Part shown: positions 1-9,491 of the stretch, in pieces | Position numbering within the stretch: the stretch's first letter is position 1 | Layout: each line of letters opens with the position of its first letter | Assembly: GCA_963728285.1 (NCBI GenBank) | Contig: CAVSJR010000003.1 | Coordinates: 558,001 to 622,000, forward strand | Direction: 5' to 3' | Origin: CAVSJR01 sp963728285 | Lineage (GTDB): Bacteria; Actinomycetota; UBA4738; HRBIN12 | DNA: 64,000 nt | The notes under the pieces: generated by a model | Databases searched by the model: none | Told to the model about the DNA's origin: nothing | Seen by the model: only the letters and a program-made list of their open reading frames with translations | Position numbers and translations under genes: made by a program

Positions 1-19
1 CGACCAGTAGCTCCGTCAT
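1..19 (-). CDS. N-terminus of an unknown gene downstream of recX (partial)
   Basis: On the minus strand an ATG is preceded by a strong GGGAGG ribosome binding site at the usual distance. Only six codons (MTELLV) lie inside the window, so no function can be assigned. The gene is read in the same direction as recA-recX but is separated from recX by about 290 bases and a hairpin, so it probably has its own transcript. In several actinobacteria a tRNA-modification gene (miaB) follows recX, but nothing visible here tests that. Confidence 0.5.
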
Positions 20-43
20 CGTTGCCTCCCGAACATACAAACG

Positions 44-79
44 AGCCGAGCGGAGGCCACGTTGGGCCCTCGCTCGGCT
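44..79 (-). terminator. Hairpin terminator downstream of recA-recX
   Basis: A 15-pair stem with one mismatch and a six-base loop: AGCCGAGCG (44-52) pairs with CGCTCGGCT (71-79) and the pairing continues inward. In the minus direction it is followed by CGTTTGT, a weak T tract. It sits between recX and the next minus-strand gene, the expected place for the end of the recA transcript. Confidence 0.5.
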
Positions 80-177
80 ACGCGTGTTCGAGCTGGATCA
101 GGACGTCAGGCGACGATGCGGTCCCCCGCGTTCCCGCTGGTGGTGATCCCTTTTCCTTGGTCGGTTGCTCATGGTCT

Positions 178-238
178 GGGGCGTAGGTTCGAGGTATGGG
201 TTTCCGTCGTGGACTCTCAATTTCACAATCTACGCCCC
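178..238. repeat. Inverted repeat in the non-coding stretch 20-311
   Basis: A perfect 9-bp inverted repeat (GGGGCGTAG at 178-186, CTACGCCCC at 230-238) encloses 43 bases that are less GC-rich than the surroundings. Apart from this and the hairpin at 44-79, nothing coding is visible in 20-311. It could be an untranslated structured RNA, part of the promoter region for the gene at the window edge, or chance. It lacks the T-arm and D-arm pairing of a tRNA. Confidence 0.35.
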
Positions 239-311
239 GCCCGGTTCCGGAGCAAGCGACGGTTCGGCCCTTCCGGGCGCCGCCCGGCCGTGCTCGGGCG
301 ACTCCCTCGGA

Positions 312-812
312 CTAGTCCTCGAGGGCCTCCGCGCCCAGGGCCCGGCCGGCGGCACGGCGGGCCATCTCGGGTCCGTAGCCCCGCCGGAGCAGGAGCGACG
401 TGAGGCGCTGGTAGGCGGTCGCGGGAGGGAGGCCGCGCAGCCTCCCGACCCGGGAGCTCGCGAGGGCCTCCGCCCTGGCCTCCTCGTCCTCGCCGGCCCC
501 CGCCACCACCCGGTCGATGGTCTCCCGAGCCACCCCCTTGGCGTAGAGGGCCGAGGCGATGGCTCGGCTCCCCGACCGCTTCACGTCCGCCGCATGCTGG
601 GCGAGCTCGTCCGCGAAGCGATCGTCGTCGATGAGCCCGACGCGCTCGAGGCGCTCCAGCACGTCGTCGACCTCCTCGGCGTCGAAACCGGCCCGCCTCA
701 GCCGATCCTGGAGCTCGCGGCGGCTTCGCATCCGGACGGCCAGGAGGCCGAGCGCGCGCTCGTGGCAGCTCTTCGGCGTCTTCGCCTTCCGGGACCGCTC
801 CGCGGTTGGCAC
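312..812 (-). CDS. recX: Regulatory protein RecX
   Basis: RecX binds RecA filaments and limits RecA recombinase and co-protease activity in the cytoplasm. The 166-residue product has the tandem three-helix repeats of the family, including segments such as RSRRELQDRLRRAGF and LERVGLIDDDRFADEL, and a normal family length. I chose the GTG six bases beyond the recA TAG, which gives the full first helix; an internal ATG at the MRSRREL segment would truncate it. The immediate spacing to recA implies co-transcription and control by the SOS box upstream of recA. Both flanking frames are intact. Confidence 0.9.
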   Translation of the reverse strand: MPTAERSRKAKTPKSCHERALGLLAVRMRSRRELQDRLRRAGFDAEEVDDVLERLERVGLIDDDRFADELAQHAADVKRSGSRAIASALYAKGVARETIDRVVAGAGEDEEARAEALASSRVGRLRGLPPATAYQRLTSLLLRRGYGPEMARRAAGRALGAEALED

Positions 813-817
813 GGGAC

Positions 818-2989
<2,172 letters not shown>

Positions 2990-3121
2990 GTGTGAGACCT
3001 CCTGACCCCTCGCTCGAGCCGCCGACGGCGTCGCGAGAACCTCCCCGATGTCGGGCGGGACCGTAGCCCGACGGTCTGACATACGTTACACCCCTGTAAT
3101 TCGAGGGGTCGACCTCGCAAG

Positions 3122-3143
3122 ACGCTACCCGAACGTACGTTCG
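3122..3143 (-). promoter_or_regulatory. SOS box and -10 element of the recA promoter
   Basis: A perfect 14-bp palindrome CGAACGTACGTTCG (3130-3143) fits the Gram-positive LexA operator consensus. In the minus direction it is followed after two bases by TAGCGT (3122-3127), a plausible -10 box, so LexA would cover the promoter spacer. The resulting leader to the recA ATG is about 125 bases and contains a small CCCCT/AGGGG hairpin. Confidence 0.85.
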
Positions 3144-3161
3144 ATGGCAAGAACCCCGGCG

Positions 3162-3767
3162 TCAGGAGGTGGAAGGAACCACCGTGGCGCCACCACCCAG
3201 CGTGAACACCACCATCGGCTCGTAGACGGGCGCCGGGCGCCGGAGGTGGCTCCGATACAGGACGAGCCGGTCGACGTCGAAGGGCCGGGTCGCGGCCTCG
3301 GGGAGGTCCGAGCCGACATCGACGGGGGGATCGAAGCGCGCCACGGTGAGGTGCGGCGTGAACGCCCGCTTCTCGGGCTTGTACTCGGCCGCCAGCGCGT
3401 CGTCGAGCGACGCGGCGATCGCCCCGAGATGTCCCGCCGGGTCCTCGAGCCCCGCCCACAGGACGCGCGCGCGTCGAGCCGAGGGGAAGGCCCCGAGCCC
3501 GGCGACCGACGTGGCGAACGGGCGCGCCGCCGAGGCGACGCCCTCGACCGAGCTCACGATCCAGTCGAGGGTGCGAGGATAGGCCCGCCCGAGGAACTTC
3601 GTCGTGAGGTGCCAATTCGCCGGAGGCGACCAGCGCGCTCGAGGGAATCGCTCTCGAAGCGGGGAGATCGCGTCGGCGACGGACTCCCGGACGTCGTCGG
3701 GCACGTCGACGGCGACGAACAGCCGAAGGGGCTTCGCCTCGGGACGCGCGGCTCGATCGCGCGCCAT
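3162..3767 (-). CDS. thpR: RNA 2',3'-cyclic phosphodiesterase (2H family, 2'-5' RNA ligase-like)
   Basis: Family members hydrolyse 2',3'-cyclic phosphate ends of RNA; older names refer to 2'-5' RNA ligase. The 201-residue protein has both signature His-x-Thr motifs, HLTTKF near residue 53 and HLTVARF near residue 139, in a LigT-type fold beginning PLRLFVAVDVPDDVR. The ATG lies a few bases beyond the cinA stop codon, so it is probably translated from the cinA transcript. cinA-thpR-recA order is common in actinobacteria. No anomalies are seen. Confidence 0.9.
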   Translation of the reverse strand: MARDRAARPEAKPLRLFVAVDVPDDVRESVADAISPLRERFPRARWSPPANWHLTTKFLGRAYPRTLDWIVSSVEGVASAARPFATSVAGLGAFPSARRARVLWAGLEDPAGHLGAIAASLDDALAAEYKPEKRAFTPHLTVARFDPPVDVGSDLPEAATRPFDVDRLVLYRSHLRRPAPVYEPMVVFTLGGGATVVPSTS

Positions 3768-3772
3768 CGCCC

Positions 3773-5032
3773 CTAGAGGACCCGGTCGGACTCGGGGAGG
3801 CGGCTCCCCTCGAGATAGCGTCGAACGAGGTCGAGGGCGGCCTGCTCGGCCCAGCGGCGCACCTGGTCGCGTTCGCCGGGCGAATGGAATCCGCGTGCGT
3901 GCTGCATGCCGTCGGCGTCGATCGCGATCCATACCGTCCCCGGCGGCGCGCCCTCGTGCGGCTCCGGCCCCGCGGCGCCCGTCAACGCCACCGCGACGTC
4001 CGACTCGAACGCCCGCCTCGCGCCGGCGGCCATCTCCCGCGCGCACGCCTCGCTGACGACGCCCGAATGCTCGATCGTCTCCTCCCGTACGCCGAGGATC
4101 GCCCGCTTCGCATCCGGCGTATACACGACGGCGGATCCGACGAATGGCTCCGAGGCGCCCGGCGCGACCGTCAGCCGCTGCGCCACGCCCCCTCCCGTCA
4201 GCGATTCGGCGCACGACAGCGTGCGCTTGGAATCGATCAACAGCCGCATGACCGCGGCCTCGAGGGGTTCGTCGGCCGTGCTGAAGACGACGTCCCCGAG
4301 CCTGGCGACGATGGCGTCGACGACCGGCTCGATCAGCGCCTCCGCCTCGGCCGCCGTCGGCGCCTTCGCCGTCACGCGCACCTTCACCTCCCCCACGGAC
4401 GCGAGATAGGCGACCGTCGGATTTCTCGAGGCCTCGAACAGGTCGTCGAGGAGCTCCGCCACGCGCGACTCCCCGATGCCGGTGCAACGGATCGTGCGCG
4501 AGACGATCGTGGCGCCCGATAGCTCGCGCAGCTCCGGAAGGATGGTTCCCTCCATCATCTCCCGCATCTCCGAGGGCACGCCGGGGACGGCATACAGCCG
4601 GGAGCCGTTCACCGTCGCGGCGAGGCCCGGCGCGGTTCCCCGCGTCGGCGTGATCGCTCGGGCGCCCTGTGGAACATCGGCCTGACGAAGGTTGTTCTCC
4701 GGCATCTCCCTCCCGAACCCGGCGAACCGTTCGCGAAGGAGATGCTCGATCTCGGGGTGGCGCACCATGGGCACGCCGAGGACCTCCGCGATCGCGTCGC
4801 GGGTGAGGTCGTCGCCGGTCGGGCCGAGCCCGCCGGTGACGATCACGACGTCGGCGCCGTCGAGCGATTCCCGCAGCGCCTCGACGATCCGCTCGAGATT
4901 GTCCCCGACGACCCGATGGTGAAGCACGTCGACGCCGACCTCGGCGAGGCGCTGTGAGATCCACTGCGCGTTGGTGTTCGGGATCTGCCCGAGCAGCAGC
5001 TCGGTTCCGACGGCGACGACCTCCGCCCTCAC
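3773..5032 (-). CDS. cinA: CinA-like protein with nicotinamide-nucleotide amidase domain
   Basis: The 419-residue protein has an N-terminal molybdopterin-binding-like (MoCF/COG1058) domain with VTGGLGPTGDDLTRDAIAE near residue 65, and a C-terminal PncC-type domain with SCAESLTGGGVAQRL near residue 275. PncC domains deamidate nicotinamide mononucleotide in NAD salvage, and COG1058 domains act on ADP-ribose-type compounds. The GTG start has GGAGGAGG upstream and follows the RodZ-like gene by 16 bases. It is full length for the two-domain family; in many bacteria cinA is linked to recA, as here. Confidence 0.92.
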   Translation of the reverse strand: MRAEVVAVGTELLLGQIPNTNAQWISQRLAEVGVDVLHHRVVGDNLERIVEALRESLDGADVVIVTGGLGPTGDDLTRDAIAEVLGVPMVRHPEIEHLLRERFAGFGREMPENNLRQADVPQGARAITPTRGTAPGLAATVNGSRLYAVPGVPSEMREMMEGTILPELRELSGATIVSRTIRCTGIGESRVAELLDDLFEASRNPTVAYLASVGEVKVRVTAKAPTAAEAEALIEPVVDAIVARLGDVVFSTADEPLEAAVMRLLIDSKRTLSCAESLTGGGVAQRLTVAPGASEPFVGSAVVYTPDAKRAILGVREETIEHSGVVSEACAREMAAGARRAFESDVAVALTGAAGPEPHEGAPPGTVWIAIDADGMQHARGFHSPGERDQVRRWAEQAALDLVRRYLEGSRLPESDRVL

Positions 5033-5048
5033 CCGGCCTCCTCCGGCC

Positions 5049-5756
5049 TCATGGGGTCGGGTCGGCGATGCTCGTCGGCGAGAACGTCTCCTCCCACGGT
5101 CGCTTCGTGCTCCCGACGGTGCCGAACTCGCTTCCGTTGACGGTCACGCTGGCCACGCCGCCTGGCGAGAGCCTGATCGTCAGGAACTCCTCGGCCTGGA
5201 ACGTTCGTGTCTCCCCCGCCTGCAGGGTGACCGCCGGCTGCTCGACGCCGTCGGCGATGACGGTGGCGTCCACGCGACGGGAGGCGGCGACCCCGACGAT
5301 GACGTTTCGCGCCGACGTCGCGGGTGAGCCCGAGACCGGCAGGGTGGCGTTGGACGGAGCGGAGTTGCGGACGGAAAGCAGCCCGAACCCCGCGGCGGCG
5401 ACCACGAGGACGACCACGACGACGGCGGCGAGGAGGTGATTGTCCCGCCGGCGCGCCGCGCCGATCGCGCGGCGGATCTGGTTCGGCGGCTCGGGCGGAG
5501 GCGGCGCCTCGACGCCGGCCGCGCTCGAGTAGGCGGCCAGGACCCTGTCGGGATCGAGCCCGAGGTAGCCGGCGTAGGTCCGCAGGGCTCCCCGGACGTA
5601 GACCTCCCCGAGGAGGGCGTCGAACCGCTCATCCTCGAGGGCTTCCAGGACATCCGCGCGGAGCTTGGTTCCGCGGCTCGCCTCGTCGACCGTCACGCGT
5701 CGGCGCTCGCGCGCCTTTCGCAGCGCCGGACCGACGCCGATCAACGATCCCTGCAC
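5049..5756 (-). CDS. RodZ-like membrane protein (HTH_25, TM, DUF4115)
   Basis: A 235-residue protein with an N-terminal helix-turn-helix of the RodZ type (residues about 8-70, ending VYVRGALRTYAGYLGLDPDRVLAAY), a proline-rich linker, one transmembrane helix (LLAAVVVVVLVVAAAGFGLL) and a C-terminal beta domain of the DUF4115 type (residues about 150-235). RodZ couples MreB to peptidoglycan synthesis in rods, but in actinobacteria the role of such proteins is less clear. The GTG start has GGAGGA upstream. It heads the minus-strand group with cinA and thpR and is divergent from ppa. Confidence 0.82.
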   Translation of the reverse strand: MQGSLIGVGPALRKARERRRVTVDEASRGTKLRADVLEALEDERFDALLGEVYVRGALRTYAGYLGLDPDRVLAAYSSAAGVEAPPPPEPPNQIRRAIGAARRRDNHLLAAVVVVVLVVAAAGFGLLSVRNSAPSNATLPVSGSPATSARNVIVGVAASRRVDATVIADGVEQPAVTLQAGETRTFQAEEFLTIRLSPGGVASVTVNGSEFGTVGSTKRPWEETFSPTSIADPTP

Positions 5757-5864
5757 TCCTCACATCCTCCGGCCATGGGGATACCCGGAGTATAGGGGTG
5801 GGCACCCCCGGGAGCCGCCACGCCTCCCCGCCCCGGAGCGCGGGACCGGCGGCCCCCCGATGGC

Positions 5865-5870
5865 TACACT
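5865..5870 (+). promoter_or_regulatory. -10 box of ppa (leaderless)
   Basis: TACACT ends 8 bases before the ppa ATG, and no Shine-Dalgarno sequence is present between them, so transcription should start at or next to the start codon. The same arrangement recurs before many genes in this window. Confidence 0.6.
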
Positions 5871-5878
5871 CGCCCCTA

Positions 5879-6367
5879 ATGGAGTCCCAGCTGATCGACG
5901 TGGTGGTCGAGATCCCCAAGGGATCGAGGAACAAGTACGAGTTCGACCCCGAGCTCGGCGCCATCGTGCTCGACCGGATGCTCTTCACCTCGATGCAGTA
6001 TCCGGCCGACTACGGTTTCATCAACGGAACGCTCGGCGGCGACGGCGACGCGCTCGACGCGCTCGTGTTCGTCGGCGAGCCGACGTTCCCCGGTTGTCAC
6101 ATCCGCGCGCGGCCGGTGGGGCTGTTCAAGATGAGCGACGAGAAGGGCCCGGACGAGAAGATCCTGTGCGTGCCGTTGCGGGATCCGATGTGGTCCACCG
6201 TGCAGGACATCGCCGACCTGCCCCAGAGCCTGCTGAAGGAGATCGAGCATTTCTTCCAGGTGTACGGGGACCTGGAGGACAAGGTGGTGTCGACCGAGGG
6301 ATACGGGGGCCGGGCGGAGGCGCTCGACGTCATCGCCGAGGCTCGCGCGCGCATCGGTCGATCGTGA
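5879..6367 (+). CDS. ppa: Inorganic pyrophosphatase (family I)
   Basis: Hydrolyses pyrophosphate to two phosphates, pulling biosynthetic reactions forward in the cytoplasm. The 162-residue product is the normal size. It shows the family I core: EIPKGSRNKYEFD near residue 10, YPADYGFINGTLGGDGDALDALV near residues 41-63 (the DxDPxD-type metal site appears as GDGDALDA), and the late Lys/Asp-containing segment. The ATG follows a TACACT -10 box by 8 bases with no ribosome binding site, suggesting leaderless translation. It is a single-gene unit between the divergent RodZ-like gene and the B12 operon. Confidence 0.96.
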   Translation: MESQLIDVVVEIPKGSRNKYEFDPELGAIVLDRMLFTSMQYPADYGFINGTLGGDGDALDALVFVGEPTFPGCHIRARPVGLFKMSDEKGPDEKILCVPLRDPMWSTVQDIADLPQSLLKEIEHFFQVYGDLEDKVVSTEGYGGRAEALDVIAEARARIGRS

Positions 6368-6403
6368 CCGGCGGTTCGCGGTGAACGTCGCCGGGCGAAG
6401 GTG

Positions 6404-6409
6404 TACACT
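6404..6409 (+). promoter_or_regulatory. -10 box upstream of the cobalamin riboswitch
   Basis: TACACT lies about 40 bases upstream of the conserved cobalamin core, placing a start site near 6416 so that the whole aptamer is transcribed. No convincing -35 hexamer is visible. Confidence 0.5.
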
Positions 6410-6417
6410 CCGCCGCG

Positions 6418-6550
6418 ACAAGAGAAGACTCCTCGCGTCGTGCAGGCGAAGCCGGTCCAAGTCCGGCGCTGTCCCGCAACTGTAGGTCCGCCCCTCGTGG
6501 CGGACGAGCCAGGCCGCCCTGAACGACGTGGGCCCGAACGAACTCCGTGG
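6418..6550 (+). ncRNA. Cobalamin (vitamin B12) riboswitch
   Basis: The region contains the conserved AdoCbl-riboswitch core: AAGCCGGTCCAAGTCCGGC followed by GCTGTCCCGCAACTGTA (about 6449-6484) and a degenerate B12 box GAGCCAGG (about 6506-6513). Outer boundaries are approximate because the P1 helix was not folded. It precedes a terminator and a five-gene transport operon, so when B12 is plentiful the RNA should favour termination. Function is assigned from the highly conserved core, which I read directly. Confidence 0.93.
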
Positions 6551-6588
6551 GAGAGGGAGTCGGCCGCCGGACGCCCCCGTCCATCCCG

Positions 6589-6619
6589 ACGACCCTTCGC
6601 TTCGGAGGGTCGTTCTTTT
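6589..6619 (+). terminator. Intrinsic terminator, expression platform of the cobalamin riboswitch
   Basis: ACGACCCT (6589-6596) pairs with AGGGTCGT (6606-6613) around a TCGCTTCGG apex and is followed by TTCTTTT. It sits between the aptamer and the first ribosome binding site, so it is most likely the switchable terminator and not the end of ppa. Confidence 0.85.
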
Positions 6620-6654
6620 GTTGGGCGCGCGGACGCCCGGAGAGGGGGACGAAC

Positions 6655-7713
6655 ATGGTGGCGGCACGGCTGGCACATGGGTACCACGGGTCAGAAGGGC
6701 GGCGGCCTGTCTCGCCGCGAGCGCGCTGCTCGTGGCCGCCGGGGCTCCGACGAGCGCGATGGCAGCGACCGATTCGGAGCGGCGAGCCCGCATCGGCGTC
6801 GGCTACCTCGCATCCCAGCAGGAGGCGGACGGGTCCATTCCCGCGTTCTCCGCCGTCGGATCGACCGCGGACGCGGTCATCTCCATGGTGGCCGCACGAC
6901 GGGGCGTCGAGAACATCGCCGACGCCATGGGCTTCCTCTCCCAGCAGGTGGCGAACGGGGAGGTGACGAACGTCGGCCAGCGAGCCCAGGTGGCGCTCGC
7001 GGTCGTCGCCGCCGGCGGGAGCCCGCGCGAGTTCGGCGGACGCAACCTCATCGCACAGCTCCGACGCGACCGAACGGCCGAACGGTCGCTACGGGCGGTC
7101 CACCGACGTGTACGAGCACGCGCTGGCGATGCTGGCCCTCGCGGCCGCGGACGCCGGCCCATCGACGGCCGCCACGGCGTGGCTCGCGAGGGCCCAGTGC
7201 GGCGACGGCGGCTGGCAGAACGACGATCCCCCCGGGCCCGATGAGGACCAGCACTGCCTCGACCGAGTCGATCCGGGAGGGGACTTCTTCACCTCCGACA
7301 CGAACACCACGAGCGTCGCGGTTCAGGCGCTCGAGGTCGGTCGTGGGTCCGCCGTCCCCGCCCACGACCCGTTCGACTTCTTCGCCGCCATCCGGGATCC
7401 GAGGTTCGGCGGCTGGGGTTACACCTGGGGATTCGAGACGACCGACGCGAACTCCACGGCGCTCGTCGTGGAGGCCTATGCCGCCTCGGGCAGGCGGCTG
7501 CCGAGCGGCGCGCTGGCCGCCCTGAAGGCGCTGCAGTACCGGCGCTGCGGAGCATGGGCGTACAGCTGGACCGACGACGGCCGGGGAGGGGTCGTTCGAA
7601 CGCCGCCGGACGTCGGCGCAACGATCCAGGCCATCCAGGGCGTGCTCCAGCAGCCCCTGCCGCCCGAGACGCTGCCGGTGTCCAAGCCCGCGCCGGACAC
7701 CAACCCGTGCTGA
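6655..7713 (+). CDS. Secreted alpha-barrel protein, transcobalamin/intrinsic-factor-like alpha domain (two frame breaks)
   Basis: Predicted extracytoplasmic B12-binding component. After a signal peptide (core ACLAASALLVAAGAPTSAMA) come prenyltransferase/squalene-cyclase-like repeats: VGYLASQQEADGSIPAF, TAWLARAQCGDGGWQNDDPP, IRDPRFGGWGYTWGFETTDA, LKALQYRRCGAWAYSW. This is the alpha6/alpha6-barrel type that forms the N-terminal domain of intrinsic factor. The ATG has GGAGAGGGGG 7 bases upstream but is in a different frame from the signal peptide (break near 6690), and the frame changes back near 7050; total length remains a multiple of three, about 352 codons. Fragments read about 6696-7050 and 7050-7713. 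Its stop overlaps the next gene's GTG. B12 binding is inferred from riboswitch, repeats and the DUF4430 partner. Confidence 0.8.
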
Positions 7714-8638
7714 GACGGCTGCGTCCGCCGCGGCGGGCGCCGGGCTCGGCGCGCCTCGGGGTGGCGCCGCTGGTCCTGGCCCTCACGCTCGGCGGGCTCG
7801 CCCCGATGCTCGTAGCGCCCCCGCCGGCCTGCGCCACGACCGGCAACTCTGCCGCCCTCGTCGTGGATACCGGCGGCAGGGCGACGCGCTACTGCGTCGC
7901 GATGGACGAGGCGAGACTCAGCGGGATCGAGCTGATCCAGCTGGCGGCTCGGCAGTACGGCCTCGACTACCGACTGGGCTACGGCGGCGCGGCCGTGTGC
8001 CGCCTGGATCACGTCGGCATCGAGGGCGGCGAGTGCTTCACGGACTCGGATGCGTTCTGGGGCTACTGGCGCGGGACGGGAGGCGGCTGGAGCTGGTCCT
8101 CGACCGGCGCCGCGAGCACCGTCGTGGAGCCGGGCGACGTCGAGGGGTGGTCGTGGGGCACGGGGCGCGACGGATCGACGCACCCATCGCCGCCGGCCAC
8201 CTCTTACGCATCCGCCTGCGGGAGTTCCTCGCCGAGCCCGGATCCGGGCGGCGGTGGTGGCGGCGGTGGCGGGGATCCCTCCGCGGGGACCGGCGGCGGT
8301 GGCGGCGACGCGGGGGCCCTTCCCGGCGAGGGCGCCGCGGACGAGCGGGAAGCGCGCCCCTCCGCCGGAGACGGAGGCGGAGCCGCCGACGCCGGCGGGG
8401 GCGGCCCAGCGCCGATCGCAACGCGGGGGCGCCCGCGGGAGGCGAGGAGGTACCCGCATCCACGCCGGCGTCGAGCGAGCCCTCGCCCGAGCCGAGCCCC
8501 GTCGACGCGACGCCGCTCGCGGCGGCATCGATCGAGAGCACGGGCCCGCCGGTCGCGGCCCTGGCGTTCGCCGGCGGCGCGATCGCCCTGCTCCTCGTCG
8601 CGGGGTGGCTGTCGCTGCGTCGACGGCCGGGAGGGTAG
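7707..8638 (+). CDS. Membrane-anchored DUF4430 protein, transcobalamin-like beta domain (one frame break)
   Basis: The GTG overlaps the previous stop codon. The product has a signal peptide (VAPLVLALTLGGLAPMLVA), then a DUF4430-type domain (residues about 50-165) with IELIQLAARQYGLDY, CRLDHVGI, FWGYWRGTGGGWSW and the characteristic VVEPGDVEGWSWG. DUF4430 corresponds to the C-terminal beta domain of transcobalamin. A long Gly/Pro/Ser linker follows, then a C-terminal transmembrane anchor (PPVAALAFAGGAIALLLVAGWL) and a short basic tail. The frame changes once in the Gly-rich linker (about 8280-8430). It should display the beta domain outside the cell, next to the secreted alpha-barrel protein. 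Confidence 0.83.
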
Positions 8639-8640
8639 GC

Positions 8641-9491
8641 ATGCATCCGGCGGCGTGGATCCTATGGGCCACGTGCGCCGGCCTGGTCGCCTTCTCGACG
8701 ACGAACCCGCTGTACCTGCTCCCGCTGATCGCGGTGGCGTGGTTCGTGAACGCGGTGCATCGGCGGCCGGGCCCGACCGCGCGATCGTTTCGCACGTTCC
8801 TGCTCTTCGGGCTCGGGGCGATGACGGTGCGTACGGCGCTCGTGTTCTTCGGAACGGTCGACGCGTCGAGCGTCGCCTACGCTTTCCTCGAGGGCCTGCG
8901 ACTCGCCGCGCTCCTGATCGTGTTCGGCGCGTTCAACGCCGTGACCGATCCGTTCGCCGTGCTGCGGTTGGCCCCGCGCCGGTTCCACGAACCCGCCCTC
9001 GCGGCGGCGCTCGCGCTCTCCATCGCGCCGAGGACCATCCGGGCGGCGGGCCGGGTTCGCGAGGCGCAGCAGTTGCGGGGGATCCGCGTGGCACGGTGGC
9101 GCTCGTTGCCGGCGCTGGCCGTGCCGGTGCTCGAGACGGGCATGGAGGAGGCGCTCACCCTCGCCGAGAGCATGGACGCCCGGGGTCACGGCCGCGGACG
9201 ACGCACGCGCTACCGCCCACAACGATGGAGCGCGGGCGCGGTCGTGACGGGGGCGACGGCCTGTGCGGCGGCCACCGTGTTCATCGCGGCGGCCGTCGGC
9301 GGAACGGGCGATCTGCATCCGTCGACCTTCCCCTGATCTGGCCGCAGGCGTCCCCGTTGATGATCGTCGCGCTCTGTCTGCTCGCCGCCCCGGGGCTCCT
9401 CCCCTCGCGGGGGACGAGCTCCCACGAGGCGCCGCCGGAGCACTCCGGTCGCTCGCTCGACGCCGTGTCGGGAGGGATCCCGGCCGGATGA
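8641..9491 (+). CDS. ecfT: ECF transporter T component (CbiQ/EcfT-like; frame break near the 3' end)
   Basis: Energy-coupling-factor transmembrane subunit that links the ATPases to the substrate-binding S component. Several hydrophobic helices are followed by the coupling segment ESMDARGHGRG, which carries the Ala-Arg-Gly motif of EcfT proteins, and a final hydrophobic helix (PLMIVALCLLAAPGLL). The first frame ends at 9336; a one-base shift near 9310-9330 restores the last helix and a stop that overlaps the next ATG as ATGA. GGGAGG precedes the ATG. Position between the B12-binding proteins and the ATPase gene fits a dedicated module. Confidence 0.85.

Noticed and set aside
178..238. A tRNA gene suggested by a 7-bp acceptor-like stem
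   Set aside because: No T-loop, D-arm or anticodon-arm pairing can be drawn on either strand, and the length is too short.
6589..6619. A simple terminator of ppa
   Set aside because: It lies beyond a complete cobalamin aptamer and a separate -10 box, so it belongs to the riboswitch.
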